Assembly (NCBI GenBank): GCA_003021785.1
Contig: PXQU01000014.1
Coordinates: forward strand, 124,001-188,000
Reading direction: 5' to 3'
Length of the DNA stretch: 64,000 nucleotides
Origin: Halobacteriales archaeon QH_7_65_31
GTDB taxonomy: Archaea; Halobacteriota; Halobacteria; Halobacteriales; Haloarculaceae
Made by a program: the position numbers and the translations under genes. How positions within the stretch are numbered: position 1 is the first letter of the stretch; every line of letters begins with the position of its first letter. Below the pieces are notes generated by a model, which had not been told where the DNA came from, ran no database searches, and saw only the letters and a program-made list of their open reading frames with translations. Of this stretch, positions 25,210-34,719 are shown piece after piece.

Positions 25210-26279
25210 TGGCGACCGTTGAGGAAGGAACGGAAAGTACAGAACAGGGCGATGACGGAGAGGACGACGTCCATACAGGAAGTCTAGTCAGCCAGTCCCT
25301 GCCGCACGAGTACGAGAGCGAGGCGATCAAGTTCAACGTCGAATCGTTCCGTTTGGACGGAACGCCGCTAAATGACCGTGGCGATCTTGACGAAGACGAT
25401 CACTATCTGTCGTTGGCAGAGGTAGGTAACTGGGAGACGCTGGAATTAGAGGGGACTGTTTCCGTTGACCAGGATACCATAGAGGAGGTCTTCCCGTTCA
25501 ACGAGTGGGAGGAAATACCGGGCCGACTCGCGTTGGTGAAAGAGAACTCTCTCGCCATCAGCCGGGACCGCCAGATACTCGCCGACTCTCCGCTTGAAGG
25601 AGGGGCCTACGACTTCACACTACGCATCAACCGTGATGGTCATCGTGGAAAAGTGAAGATCAGGCCGTTCCTCACAAGAACTGCGAACGGGGGCCACAGT
25701 GGTTCGAAGCACGCCTCCAAGGTTGGTGCACGAGTCGCTGACGGGCTCTCGTGGGTCGTTCGACTTGACGAGAGAGACGATGGCGGAAGCCTTCTGATGC
25801 CGATTATAGAGGACTTCAGCGACTACGACAACTTCCCCGACGAGAATCACATCCACTATCTCAGCCTAGAGGCACCTCGGAACCCGCAGCTCTACCTGAA
25901 TAGAGAACACCCACAGGTAGTCGAGGTTCTGAAAAACACGGGGGCGACGGGTGGACCACCGCGGCTACGCGACGTGCTCTACGACTACATAGAGCACTCC
26001 GTTTGGACGCAGCTACTGATGCAGACGGCACGTGACACAAGTACTGATACGGGTGAACCAGAGTACAGCTGGCAGGAGGACGTGTTAGATATATTTCTGG
26101 ACAACCTGTATCCAGGTCTCGACGACGACGAGGCAGCTGTTCAACTCGCCGAGGACGTTCGGAGTCACGTCGATATCCCGGATCTCGTCCAGCGGATCGA
26201 AAGCGCGGTGCATCAGCAGTACGACATCCCCTACGACACGACGAACTTGATTGAGGAGGCGATCCAAAGTGACGACTGA
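25209..26279 (+). CDS. Protein B, copy 2: unknown middle gene of GHKL operon
   Basis: 356 residues starting MATVEEGTESTEQGDD, with an acidic, disordered N-terminal tail of about 40 residues absent from copy 1. It shares with the paralogue at 13389 the blocks NWETLELEGTVSV, EVFPFNEWEE, VKIRPFLTRTANG, PQLYLNREHPQVVEVLKNTG, RLRDVLYDYIEHSVWTQLLM and YSWQEDVLDIFLDNLYPG. No known fold or catalytic motif was recognised. Its start overlaps gene A by one base and its end overlaps gene C by 11 bases, so all three are probably made together and in fixed ratio. Confidence 0.76.
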   Translation: MATVEEGTESTEQGDDGEDDVHTGSLVSQSLPHEYESEAIKFNVESFRLDGTPLNDRGDLDEDDHYLSLAEVGNWETLELEGTVSVDQDTIEEVFPFNEWEEIPGRLALVKENSLAISRDRQILADSPLEGGAYDFTLRINRDGHRGKVKIRPFLTRTANGGHSGSKHASKVGARVADGLSWVVRLDERDDGGSLLMPIIEDFSDYDNFPDENHIHYLSLEAPRNPQLYLNREHPQVVEVLKNTGATGGPPRLRDVLYDYIEHSVWTQLLMQTARDTSTDTGEPEYSWQEDVLDIFLDNLYPGLDDDEAAVQLAEDVRSHVDIPDLVQRIESAVHQQYDIPYDTTNLIEEAIQSDD

Positions 26280-27060
26280 ACTCTACCATCTGCAGAGCGC
26301 GGCCCATCCGATGATCGACAACCGCTTCCTCGCCGGTGAGCGGGAACTCACCGAAGACGATCTCCGCCCGTATTTACAGCCACTGGGCCGATCCATAGAC
26401 CTCAGTCCGATAGATGGACGAATTGAGGAGATTCGCGCGGATGACGAGATTGACGCTCAAGACTCGCTTATCGACGCCGAACTAGCGCCGACACTCCACC
26501 GCACGCTCGATTTAACTCGCAACGAGGCGGCGGACGCCGGTCTGTGGCACTACCTCTGTATCGTTCGGTTCCCCGAGTTTGTACACTATCGATGGGACCA
26601 CGTCTTCGATCCGGAGAGCACGGGGAACATGGAGGAGAAGTTCTTGAAGGCCGGAACCGACACTTACTCGAACGCCCTACACCGGATTTGGTGGGGTGCC
26701 GAACTCACGTACGAGGAAGATGAGTCAGGGGAGGTCGAAGACCGTGACTACAGTAGGACGAAGCGGGTACTTGGCTTCCAGGAGCTCGCCAACGACGTCC
26801 TTGACCACGACTTCTCGCGGTACGTCCCGGTTACACACGCCTGTGGCGACCTGCTTTGTCACGACGAACTAGATAAAATCAAAGAGGAAGGGAAGTACGC
26901 TGACCCACCATCGAATAGTGACATCGTGAGTCGAACCACGACGCTACTTCGGGAAGAACTGACAGTCCGGCGCGTTGAGATGATGGAAGAAGACGACATC
27001 GTGGGGACGGTGGAGGGCCTGCGTGACGACGTGATACGTCGGGAAGCGGGCTGGTTGTAG
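26269..27060 (+). CDS. Protein C, copy 2: DUF6339-like, third gene of GHKL operon
   Basis: 263 residues from a GTG at 26269 (MTTELYHLQSAAHPM), chosen because it gives the same N-terminal helix as copy 1 (MTETELHRLTEDG). The frame is open 18 bases further up. Conserved blocks are LAGERELTEDDLRPYLQP, TLDLTRNEAADAGLWHYL, CIVRFPEFVHYRWDHVF, MEEKFLKAGTDTYSNALH and RIWWGAELTYE, each with a clear counterpart in copy 1. The extra length comes from two charged inserts (EDESGEVEDRDYSRT and DELDKIKEEGKYADPPSN). The function is unknown; the LW..L / RW pattern resembles DUF6339. Confidence 0.75.
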   Translation: MTTELYHLQSAAHPMIDNRFLAGERELTEDDLRPYLQPLGRSIDLSPIDGRIEEIRADDEIDAQDSLIDAELAPTLHRTLDLTRNEAADAGLWHYLCIVRFPEFVHYRWDHVFDPESTGNMEEKFLKAGTDTYSNALHRIWWGAELTYEEDESGEVEDRDYSRTKRVLGFQELANDVLDHDFSRYVPVTHACGDLLCHDELDKIKEEGKYADPPSNSDIVSRTTTLLREELTVRRVEMMEEDDIVGTVEGLRDDVIRREAGWL

Positions 27061-27161
27061 CTGAGACCGTCGAAGGAGATCGCGCTACCAACTGTTGCTG
27101 ATGATTGCTTATTGGCACAAGAAATACTTATTGGGAAGGAACAAGGACCTCGTTATCAAGA

Positions 27162-27815
27162 ATGTCTGAGGGGGTGGAGGTTGACGACACAGACAACAAG
27201 GACGAAGATGAGGATGTGCCAGCAGAAGAAGTTGACCTGCAAGCTCTTGAAATCGTCCGGCAGGAATCTCGGGAAGTTCTCACCGAGCAAATCCGTCTAC
27301 TTAACGATATTGACGACAAAGCGATGCGGAGCGTCCGGACTGCTGTTCTCTTCATTGGTCTCGTTATCTCCGCAATTCAACTCAGCAACCAGCCAGTGAC
27401 GTTTAACCAAATCGGTTCTTGGCCATTTCGGCTTGCATCCGGCGGCCTCACCTCACTCCTCATCTCCGTATTACTGGGTATCTACACGTACTCTGTGTCA
27501 AAGCCCGATCTCGGTGTCAGCGAAGACCATCGGACAGACGTTGTTCAGGGAGCCTTCAGCAAGGGTGAGTGGCTTCGCTTTCAGTTGGACGAATACGACG
27601 AATGGACCGACAACATGAATACGATGAATACGAAGAACGCAGTCTTGTTCCACAGCTCACTTGCTGCTGCAGTGCTCGGGATTTTCTCCCTACTCCTTTC
27701 GGCTATCTGGACAATTGACGCCCCTTGGGACGAAATCCTTCTTCCAGCCGGTGTTGCGGTTGTTGTCGTTTTAGTTGTTACCGGGGTTTTATGGCGGTTC
27801 AGGAACAAGGATTAA
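27162..27815 (+). CDS. Four-helix membrane protein, possible effector
   Basis: 217 residues. The ATG at 27162 (MSEGVEVDDTDNKDED) gives a typical acidic soluble N-terminus, then a helical region ending LLNDIDDKAMRSVRT that leads straight into the first transmembrane helix (AVLFIGLVISAIQL). A second helix follows (GGLTSLLISVLLGIYTYS), then a soluble loop of about 60 residues with many Asn/Met, then helices three and four (LAAAVLGIFSLLLSAIW and LLPAGVAVVVVLVVTGVLW). The D-x-K-A motif just before a membrane helix recalls the membrane effector domains of cyclic-nucleotide defence systems (Pycsar TM type), a resemblance only. It lies about 100 bases after protein C, on the same strand. Confidence 0.62.
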   Translation: MSEGVEVDDTDNKDEDEDVPAEEVDLQALEIVRQESREVLTEQIRLLNDIDDKAMRSVRTAVLFIGLVISAIQLSNQPVTFNQIGSWPFRLASGGLTSLLISVLLGIYTYSVSKPDLGVSEDHRTDVVQGAFSKGEWLRFQLDEYDEWTDNMNTMNTKNAVLFHSSLAAAVLGIFSLLLSAIWTIDAPWDEILLPAGVAVVVVLVVTGVLWRFRNKD

Positions 27816-27820
27816 TTACC

Positions 27821-27937
27821 ATGGGGCGCTCACCAAAGACTGGCCGCGATCTTGAACCGCAAACGGGTCGGAAAGGCCCCGGTGTCATCACGAACATTCG
27901 CGCCAAAATCAGCAGTTTCCGTAGCGATGATAAGTAG
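27821..27937 (+). CDS. Small basic protein (38 residues), tentative
   Basis: An ATG five bases after the stop of the membrane protein opens a 38-codon frame: MGRSPKTGRDLEPQTG to ISSFRSDDK. It is rich in Arg, Lys, Gly and Ser and lacks any hydrophobic segment. The very short spacing suggests coupling to the membrane protein gene. Coding status is uncertain because of the length. The remaining gap to 28178 shows no gene. Confidence 0.3.
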   Translation: MGRSPKTGRDLEPQTGRKGPGVITNIRAKISSFRSDDK

Positions 27938-28178
27938 CTGTGCCCACTCTGCTTTCTTCCAATTGTGATTCTTACGAGAAATTTCTAGCCTGAAAGGCAT
28001 TGTATCGTCACAAGTTGTTGGTAGCACCGTTCATTCGAAGCGAGGGCTCAAACAGCCGTTAGATCGTACGCTTCCTGACGCGGGCAGTCACTTCTCTGAG
28101 GTTGCAGCAGGCGTAGATGCCTTATTAGGGGAGATGGCGATATATGCCGAGAAATCCATACACAAGCAGTATAGTTGG

Positions 28179-29066
28179 CTATATCGGCAGATTGACGGGG
28201 TACGAGTACTCAAACACTTCGTTAAACACCGTCGCTGCCTCCTCAACGATGTCACCTTCAACGACGGCACCAAACTCAAAGTTCGTGGAGAGACTCGTAT
28301 CGGTTAGATTCGCGCTACCTACGTAACAGACCCTATCGTCCACGATCACGACCTTTGCGTGAGTCGCAAACGCCTGTGATCCCTGACTCTCGTCCCATCG
28401 GTAGAGGTCTCTCACTTCGAAGTTGTCACGGTGGTCCTCGTCAATCAAGTTCCACATCTTGTTGAGCGTCGTTCGTGTATCACCTTCCTCGTCCGCCGTT
28501 TCGCGGGTCAATACTTGTGTCTCGACACCGCGCCGAGGAAGACTCGCAAGGTCGGACACAAGTTCGAGTGATGGATCGAAGTATGGATTGGCGATCCGCA
28601 CCGAAGAATCGGCGTCAAACACCTGGTTACGGATCGTGGAGCCGATGTCGGGAATTGATCGAACTTGTGCGGAGGCCGGTTCGAATCCACCCGGGAGTGT
28701 GGCCACGAATTTGAAAGCGTCGTACTGGCCCCGCTTAGAGGAATGACTGTCTGCAGCAATCGTTGCGGCTTGCTGGGTTAGTACTCGGTTCACTTCGGGA
28801 GGATCAACTTCGAAAGTGTAGGACGCGAAACCTCGCTCGTCGGTCGCCGATTGAGTTGCTGCTCCGTTCTTCTGAAGACAGGTGAAGAGAGCCGCCGCTT
28901 CTCGGGTGGTTAGCGGCGTTTCTAATTCCCGATCCACGTCTTCCCGAGTCACGTCGCTGCGTTCAAGGGCCAAGATAGCGTCTCGGATGGCGACGACACG
29001 GTCGAGATCGTCGAACTGTCGGACAACCGCGAAATTCGTACAGATCGAACCGTGATCGTCAGTCAC
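28179..29066 (-). CDS. drmC: DISARM protein DrmC, phospholipase D-type
   Basis: 295 residues. The PLD signature is near the C-terminus: HAKVVIVDDRVCYVGSANL, i.e. H-x-K-x4-D followed by the Gly-Ser-Asn motif, as in PLD nucleases. A second HKD is not evident, so a dimer would form one active site. The N-terminal part (VRQFDDLDRVVAIRDAILAL and on) is helical and looks like a winged or adapter part. DrmC is one of the three core DISARM genes (drmA, drmB, drmC). Its start overlaps the drmB stop by four bases (ATGA). In reports on DISARM, DrmC is not always essential for protection. Confidence 0.82.
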   Translation of the reverse strand: MTDDHGSICTNFAVVRQFDDLDRVVAIRDAILALERSDVTREDVDRELETPLTTREAAALFTCLQKNGAATQSATDERGFASYTFEVDPPEVNRVLTQQAATIAADSHSSKRGQYDAFKFVATLPGGFEPASAQVRSIPDIGSTIRNQVFDADSSVRIANPYFDPSLELVSDLASLPRRGVETQVLTRETADEEGDTRTTLNKMWNLIDEDHRDNFEVRDLYRWDESQGSQAFATHAKVVIVDDRVCYVGSANLTDTSLSTNFEFGAVVEGDIVEEAATVFNEVFEYSYPVNLPI

Positions 29067-31012
29067 ACGTACTCTGACTCCCAGAACGCGGGTGTCTGTC
29101 CTCTCTCGTCACCTACTAAGTATCGTCGGTCTAACTTTCCGTTGGCACTCTCGCAGGCGACTTCGCTCATGTGGAGGCACGCGTGACAGGCACCGTCCTC
29201 GTTTTCACACACAGGGTCGTACACGCATTGCTGGACGTCGGCAATCGTCTCGTCCACCCATGGGTGGATCCTCGTCTTGAACAGCGTGTGCATCCCCCCG
29301 AGAGAGAAGTGTTCGGTGCTGCTGGCGTAGAGGAAAATCGCCGGGATACTCGGCATCACGTACTCCGAGATGCTGTTGCTGTCGAGACCGCACTGTCCGC
29401 TCGCCGTCCGCATCAGCGCGTGGCTCATTGAGTGGAGGAGTGTGTACACTTCCCGTGTGAGGTCGTCTCCGATGGGCGAGTAGTGGTCTTGAAGTTCGTT
29501 TGTGTCCACGTTCTCCAAGAACCACTCTTTGAGGTCACTCTCGTCGTCTGTATCGGGACGTTCGACACCACGCAGTGCGCCCTTGTCGTCTAGCCACTCG
29601 GTAATCGCAGATCGGTCAACTTGGAGGACGATGGCCTCCGAGGGAGTTTGGTCAACGTACACGGGAGTGCTGTCCTCCCCCCGCGGATGTGGGAACGGCT
29701 GTAGGTCAGTCCGTGACCGTTCTGGACGGTCACGTGTGAACCCGAACGTGTAGTTCAGCAGAGGAAGATTGTCCACGACCCACGCTGACGCGATGTTCAC
29801 CTTCCGGAGTTTTTCGGGGTATACCTCTGCCTCCGGGTTCGATTCGAGGAAATCCTCCTCATCCAAGAGGCCGTCTAAGGACAAGGGCGTGGGTTGCCGT
29901 TCCATCCCATCTGTCGCGTCTATATCCCCTTCGTATCCCTGAGTTGAGCGAAGGTAGGTGAAGAGTTCGTGAGAGAGTGTCGAGTACGCCTGGTCTGCGT
30001 CGCCGTCTCGCTGAGAGGGGAGTTCGACACGTTCGCGGTTCTCCGCTACAACTTCCTCCCGCGTCGAACCCTTTATCATATCTTCCGCGACGTCGAAGAC
30101 GTCTCCGAGATCCACACCACTTTCGACCATCTGCTCTACTTGTTCTGCGCCCACTTTCTCCTTCAACTCCTCTATCTGCTTCTCCCGGCGTTTCGCGTCG
30201 CGTTCGTCCGTCGTCATCCGGCCGAGTTCTTCGTAGGTCTTCTCCTCCTCTTCGACGACGTTGTCAAGGTCACCGAGGTGGGCAGCCATCAAGATACGAG
30301 CCCAACTCTCCCCATATTCGATGTCGCCGCTGTATCGTTGGTCGATCGGGAGATTGACGAGGACGTCGCCCTGAGAGTAGTAGACGGAATTACTCGCTAT
30401 CGGACGGAAGTACACTCGTTCCTTGTGGCACTTGGAACACCGCTTCGACATGTTTCCACAGAAGTCGCCACACTCGCCACAGTAGAAGTACCACGAGAGA
30501 GGGTCGTTGATGTTCTGTTTGTTGAGGTAGATGTGATCGTATCCGTGGTTCGGGTTATCGCAGGGTTGCGGGTTGATCGACATCATGTTCCCGCAGTCGT
30601 GCACTAGGACGAAAGCGAGTTGACGGAGCTCGCCGCCACACTCGGGACACTCCCCGTTGGTGTAGACGAAGTGGCTGGGCTCTTTCTTACTCACGACCCG
30701 GTGGCAACTCCGGTTCTGACAGTACATGGTCAGGGGGTAGAGCGATCCGACGACGCGGTTCGGTCGGCGGAAATCCACGTCGTCCACTGTGAGGTCTACC
30801 CAGGGGTCCTCGTCGTCGTTCCGGAAACTGGATGCGTGGGTGGCGATCTGTTCCGCGACGTAGTTTGCGTCAAGTGAGCTGACCTTGTCGGTCTCCCACC
30901 GGGATACTTTCATCGACAGTCCCCGTCGTCCGTAGTCGAACAGCGACTTGGGACCGAACCGGTACATCACCTGTGCCAGACCGCGTTTCATCTCTGAATC
31001 TGCCATCGTCAC
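29063..31012 (-). CDS. drmB: DISARM protein DrmB (DUF1998)
   Basis: 649 residues. Zinc-ribbon-like clusters lie in the N-terminal third (NRSCHRVVSKKEPSHF, GECPECGGELR, CGECGDFCGNMSKRCSKCHK). The C-terminal end has the DUF1998 signature: LHSMSHALMRTASGQCGLDS, then a group of cysteines in QQCVYDPVCENEDGACHACL and EVACESANGKLDRRYLVG. In DISARM, DrmA and DrmB form a complex in which DrmB modulates DrmA's DNA loading. It is translationally coupled on both sides: its ATG overlaps the drmA stop, and its stop overlaps the drmC start. No truncation is visible. Confidence 0.87.
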   Translation of the reverse strand: MTMADSEMKRGLAQVMYRFGPKSLFDYGRRGLSMKVSRWETDKVSSLDANYVAEQIATHASSFRNDDEDPWVDLTVDDVDFRRPNRVVGSLYPLTMYCQNRSCHRVVSKKEPSHFVYTNGECPECGGELRQLAFVLVHDCGNMMSINPQPCDNPNHGYDHIYLNKQNINDPLSWYFYCGECGDFCGNMSKRCSKCHKERVYFRPIASNSVYYSQGDVLVNLPIDQRYSGDIEYGESWARILMAAHLGDLDNVVEEEEKTYEELGRMTTDERDAKRREKQIEELKEKVGAEQVEQMVESGVDLGDVFDVAEDMIKGSTREEVVAENRERVELPSQRDGDADQAYSTLSHELFTYLRSTQGYEGDIDATDGMERQPTPLSLDGLLDEEDFLESNPEAEVYPEKLRKVNIASAWVVDNLPLLNYTFGFTRDRPERSRTDLQPFPHPRGEDSTPVYVDQTPSEAIVLQVDRSAITEWLDDKGALRGVERPDTDDESDLKEWFLENVDTNELQDHYSPIGDDLTREVYTLLHSMSHALMRTASGQCGLDSNSISEYVMPSIPAIFLYASSTEHFSLGGMHTLFKTRIHPWVDETIADVQQCVYDPVCENEDGACHACLHMSEVACESANGKLDRRYLVGDERGQTPAFWESEYV

Positions 31013-34000
31013 TGCCTCCTGTCGAACATGTTCAGTACCTGTGCGGTACCCGTATCGACGTCGATCGGGAGTTGTTCGTCGATGTCCCGTAGACTCCGCA
31101 TCGGGCCTCGGTCGTCCTCACTACGCTTGATCATGTTCCCGATCCATCCCTGGTAGCCGTCCTTCGGGTGGCCGGACATACAGCGTTCCCAGATGTCTTC
31201 GAACTCGTTCTCTACTTTCCTCTCGTAGAGATCAACCGTCCGGTCCTCCGCCCACTCGGGGCGCTGGTCGGACATGACACAGTAGGACCGCTTTACGAAT
31301 TCGAGGAGCTCGTCCTTGTCAAGATCGCCCGCACGCTGCGCCTCTCGGAACGAGTCGTAGAGGTATACGCGCCCGGCGGACGATTCGAGTTGCTCGTCGT
31401 AGTACTGGAGGAGCGTCGCAGCGAAGATACCCGGCATTGTGCAGCTCACTGCGAACTCGGCCCAGCGTTCCAGGGGGGTCGCTTCAACGAGGAGATCTTG
31501 GAAGTCGTGGTATCGATCGAATCGCGTGTAGTGGGATCGGTCGCGTACGTGAACCGGGTTGAACAGATCGAAGACGGTGCCAGTGACGTGGCGACCGACA
31601 CGAGAGTACGCTTGGATGTACTCCGCCGTCTGTCGTGGCATCCCGAAGAACGAGATGAAGTTCAGCGTGTCCACGTCAACACCGTGGGAGATCATACTCG
31701 TCGCGTTCACGATGTCCACGGGGTCGTCGGGATCGTCGGATTCGAGACTTTCCAACACGTCTCGAACGACATCGAAACCTGTCTCACCGCTCATCACTAC
31801 GGAGTTCAGCGCGTCGCGCTCTTCGTCCCGTGTTTCTAGCCATGGGTTGATCATGGAGGGGACTGCACGCTGGAGACGGTCGCTGTCTACCTTTTGGATG
31901 TTGTACGCGATCTGCGTATCGTAGTACTCCAAGATGTCCAGGACAGCGCTCTGTCTCTCTGAAGCGTTGTCTGGCAGGTTGAGGTCAACGACTTCCCCGT
32001 ATGGTGTCGTCCGGTGGTGTTCTCGCTCTAACACCGCTGAGAGTTCGTCTGGGTTCCGCTGGTAGTGCTGGACGACATCGGCGTACTCACGGAGAATCTC
32101 AACTAGTGCGTACGTCCGTGACACGTTGTGTGGAACCGAACCGACGATACGACGACCGAGTTGGTGGGGGTCCTCGTACGCGTAGAACGACTGTTTGAGA
32201 AGCGGGCCTGGAGATGGGTAGGTGTTCACGTCCTTCCAGTAGAGGGCGTGAACCTGGTTCTCAGCTCCCTTGATCGTCGCCGTCGCGGTGACGTTCTTGA
32301 TATCCCAGCCGTCACTGACACGGTTCGCCCACTCCTGGAGGAACGTCTCGTAGTGGGAGTTGAACGCGCCGAACTCCTCCCGGAGGAGGTGGAGTTCGTC
32401 TTGAATTAGGATAGACGGTGGATCCACTGGATCAACGTCTTCCACGTCTTCGTCGCAGCTGTACCGTGAGTACCCTCGGTTCGCCACCAAACATCGGTTC
32501 TCTCCGGAGAACCCGTGCTTCGGACATCGTTTCTTCAACCGCCCGAAGATGGTGCGGAAGCGACGTTGCATTCCGACGACTGCGATTTTGTCGATCGTAC
32601 TCACAACGAAGGTCGGAGCGTACCGATAGACCTCTCGGTCCGTCACGTAGAGGGGAAGCTCTTCTTCGTCGCAGTCGTCGTTCGTGCAGATATGGAGGAG
32701 GCGCATCCGGTCGTAGTCGCCGTCCAATTCAACGGTGTCCTCGCCACAGAACGGACACGTCGTCACGATCTTCCACTTCTCGGCGTATCGACTGTCTTCC
32801 TCTTTCACTAGACTGATGTTGTCGGTGAGGTTGCCGTCCTCATCCGTCTCCATCAGTTGATTTGGAGTATTCCCACTCCCGACAAAGTATCCGAGGCTGA
32901 ACTCGTCGGTGTCGGGACACTCACGACGGCGGATAAGCTCTGCCTGAGCGAAGACGTCGGCTATGCGCTGGAGTTGCTGAAGGGAGAGCAGCCGGAGGGG
33001 GAACTTCGTGAGTGCCGTCGTCCCGTGAGCCTTCCCCCGGAGTCGGTCTCGGAACGCGGTGAAGACGACGAGGCCGAGGTACGCCTCGGTCTTCCCACCA
33101 CCGGTAGGGAAGTAGATCACGTCAACCTCGTCTAAACAATGGTCCTCTGCGTCGATATCTTCTGTTTGGGCCACCACATCCGGGATGGCCATGACGATGT
33201 AGATGATCTGGAAGAGGTACCACTCCTCGTACTTCTCCCCCATCTGGTTGAACGTCTGGTTCATGAACTTGAACGCCGCCCGACTGTGGCCTACGTCGTC
33301 CCGAATGAGCTTCCGGCCATGGTCGAAGCGCTTTCGCTCCTTCTCGAACGCCTCCAAGTTCTCGTCGAATTTCTCGCGTGCTTCGTCACTCCGACCGTCT
33401 AGAACGTCGGAGCGCATTGACTCGTACTGCTCTCGGGCTTCCTCCATCTCCCGAGAGATGCGGTCCAAGTGCGACTCGATAGTACCTCCCGCGAAGTCGC
33501 TGAACGGAGCTGAGAGCGTTTCCCGACTCCGATACTTCCGCTGCTCGTGGATCGGAACGGTTACGGTCTCTATCGTGGTGGGACCGGTCCGTTCGACGCT
33601 ACAGTTGCGTCCGAGACCGTCCATCTCGGGGTCGTAGTGGTACTCGTTCCGGATTTCATCGGAGACGAACGGCTCGATCGGAGTCTCCTCGACGGAAACG
33701 TCGGAGTTGACGTCGAAGAAGAACGCACGCCACTCCTCGCCTTTCGGGTCAAGCGCGTCGGAGTACTCGACACCGTGTTTGTTCACGAAGGAGGTGGAGA
33801 CGATGATGTCGTCCTCGTCGTACTGGGCCGTAAGCGATATCTCGAAATCCCACACCGGCGTCGGTGTCTCTCCACTGAATCGCTGTTCCAAGAACGTCTC
33901 GAATGTTTCCTCGTCTTCGAGAGCGGCTTCCGGAATCTTGTCCGCGTTACGACTGTCTACCTCTTCCGGCGGGTCCGGCTCCCGGTACCGGCGCTCGTCT

Positions 34001-34719
34001 TGATCGTAAGCCTCTATCGCATCCTGCAGCGCATCGTCGGCCCTGAGGGGAGATAGCTCACCGTCGGACTGCGCTGCACGCTTCAGTTCGCCCGCGGTGA
34101 CCATGAGAGGACCCGCATCAATCTGAACTCGTTCGTATACCGGTCGGAGCTCTTCCAGCGACGCGTCGTCTCCAGCGTACCCACCGGAGTCTTCGTCCTC
34201 AGCGTCTTCCACCTCGGAGTCCTCATCTTCCTCGGACGGCGTGAGTGCATCGTCCTCGGCGATCTCCGGATCGAATCCAACAGGTCCACCGAACTCCTGT
34301 TGCTCCTCGTAGGTTGGCAGACGGCGATAGTAGACCTTCGCGGTCGGATCGACCGTCACTGTCTCATCGTCAGGAACTGACGCTGGGAGCTTGAACTGGA
34401 GCCCCATAGTGAAGGGCGCGACTCGCGTGGCGATGTTCCCGAACGCGTCGTCGGACTCTTGGGCTTCACGGTACTGATACTGGCTCGCTAGCGCACCCGC
34501 GAAGAACTGGTCCTTCGGGTTCACGTCGTAGACGGTCTGACCGTAGTCGCCTCGTCCCGTGATTCGTTCGACAAGCCGTTCCAGTAGAACGTTGTTGACG
34601 GCTTGGTGCTGTTGATACTCCCCGTCGTCTCCTGTGTCTATCTCGTACGCATCGTCCGGTGGTCGAACGTACCGACGAGAGTCTGACTGTGGTGGGATTT
34701 CGCGCGGCCCGATGCCCAT
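31009..34719 (-). CDS. drmA: DISARM helicase DrmA
   Basis: 1236 residues, the expected size. SF2 helicase motifs: Walker A YFPTGGGKTEAYLGLVVF near residue 540, motif II IQDELHLLREEFG near 773, ATATIKGAENQ as motif III, and the C-terminal lobe with TSMISHGVDVDTLNFISFFG and QAYSRVGRHVTG near 1040. Large inserts before residue 500 (acidic, about 150 to 260) and a four-cysteine insert (TTCPFCGEDTV, THICTN-type CTNDDCDEEE) are typical of DISARM DrmA. An acidic stretch such as EDEDSEVEDAEDEDSGG reflects halophilic adaptation. It begins the coupled operon drmA-drmB-drmC; a TATA-like cttatg sits about 30 bases upstream of its ATG. DrmA translocates on DNA and blocks incoming phage DNA. Confidence 0.88.
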   Translation of the reverse strand: MGIGPREIPPQSDSRRYVRPPDDAYEIDTGDDGEYQQHQAVNNVLLERLVERITGRGDYGQTVYDVNPKDQFFAGALASQYQYREAQESDDAFGNIATRVAPFTMGLQFKLPASVPDDETVTVDPTAKVYYRRLPTYEEQQEFGGPVGFDPEIAEDDALTPSEEDEDSEVEDAEDEDSGGYAGDDASLEELRPVYERVQIDAGPLMVTAGELKRAAQSDGELSPLRADDALQDAIEAYDQDERRYREPDPPEEVDSRNADKIPEAALEDEETFETFLEQRFSGETPTPVWDFEISLTAQYDEDDIIVSTSFVNKHGVEYSDALDPKGEEWRAFFFDVNSDVSVEETPIEPFVSDEIRNEYHYDPEMDGLGRNCSVERTGPTTIETVTVPIHEQRKYRSRETLSAPFSDFAGGTIESHLDRISREMEEAREQYESMRSDVLDGRSDEAREKFDENLEAFEKERKRFDHGRKLIRDDVGHSRAAFKFMNQTFNQMGEKYEEWYLFQIIYIVMAIPDVVAQTEDIDAEDHCLDEVDVIYFPTGGGKTEAYLGLVVFTAFRDRLRGKAHGTTALTKFPLRLLSLQQLQRIADVFAQAELIRRRECPDTDEFSLGYFVGSGNTPNQLMETDEDGNLTDNISLVKEEDSRYAEKWKIVTTCPFCGEDTVELDGDYDRMRLLHICTNDDCDEEELPLYVTDREVYRYAPTFVVSTIDKIAVVGMQRRFRTIFGRLKKRCPKHGFSGENRCLVANRGYSRYSCDEDVEDVDPVDPPSILIQDELHLLREEFGAFNSHYETFLQEWANRVSDGWDIKNVTATATIKGAENQVHALYWKDVNTYPSPGPLLKQSFYAYEDPHQLGRRIVGSVPHNVSRTYALVEILREYADVVQHYQRNPDELSAVLEREHHRTTPYGEVVDLNLPDNASERQSAVLDILEYYDTQIAYNIQKVDSDRLQRAVPSMINPWLETRDEERDALNSVVMSGETGFDVVRDVLESLESDDPDDPVDIVNATSMISHGVDVDTLNFISFFGMPRQTAEYIQAYSRVGRHVTGTVFDLFNPVHVRDRSHYTRFDRYHDFQDLLVEATPLERWAEFAVSCTMPGIFAATLLQYYDEQLESSAGRVYLYDSFREAQRAGDLDKDELLEFVKRSYCVMSDQRPEWAEDRTVDLYERKVENEFEDIWERCMSGHPKDGYQGWIGNMIKRSEDDRGPMRSLRDIDEQLPIDVDTGTAQVLNMFDRRQ

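Noticed and set aside
12698..27060. A-B-C operon as BREX, Zorya, MZA or a MutL system
   Set aside because: No PglZ, BrxL, Zor or Z1 partner, and the A C-terminus does not resemble MutL or Hsp90. Only the GHKL core is shared.
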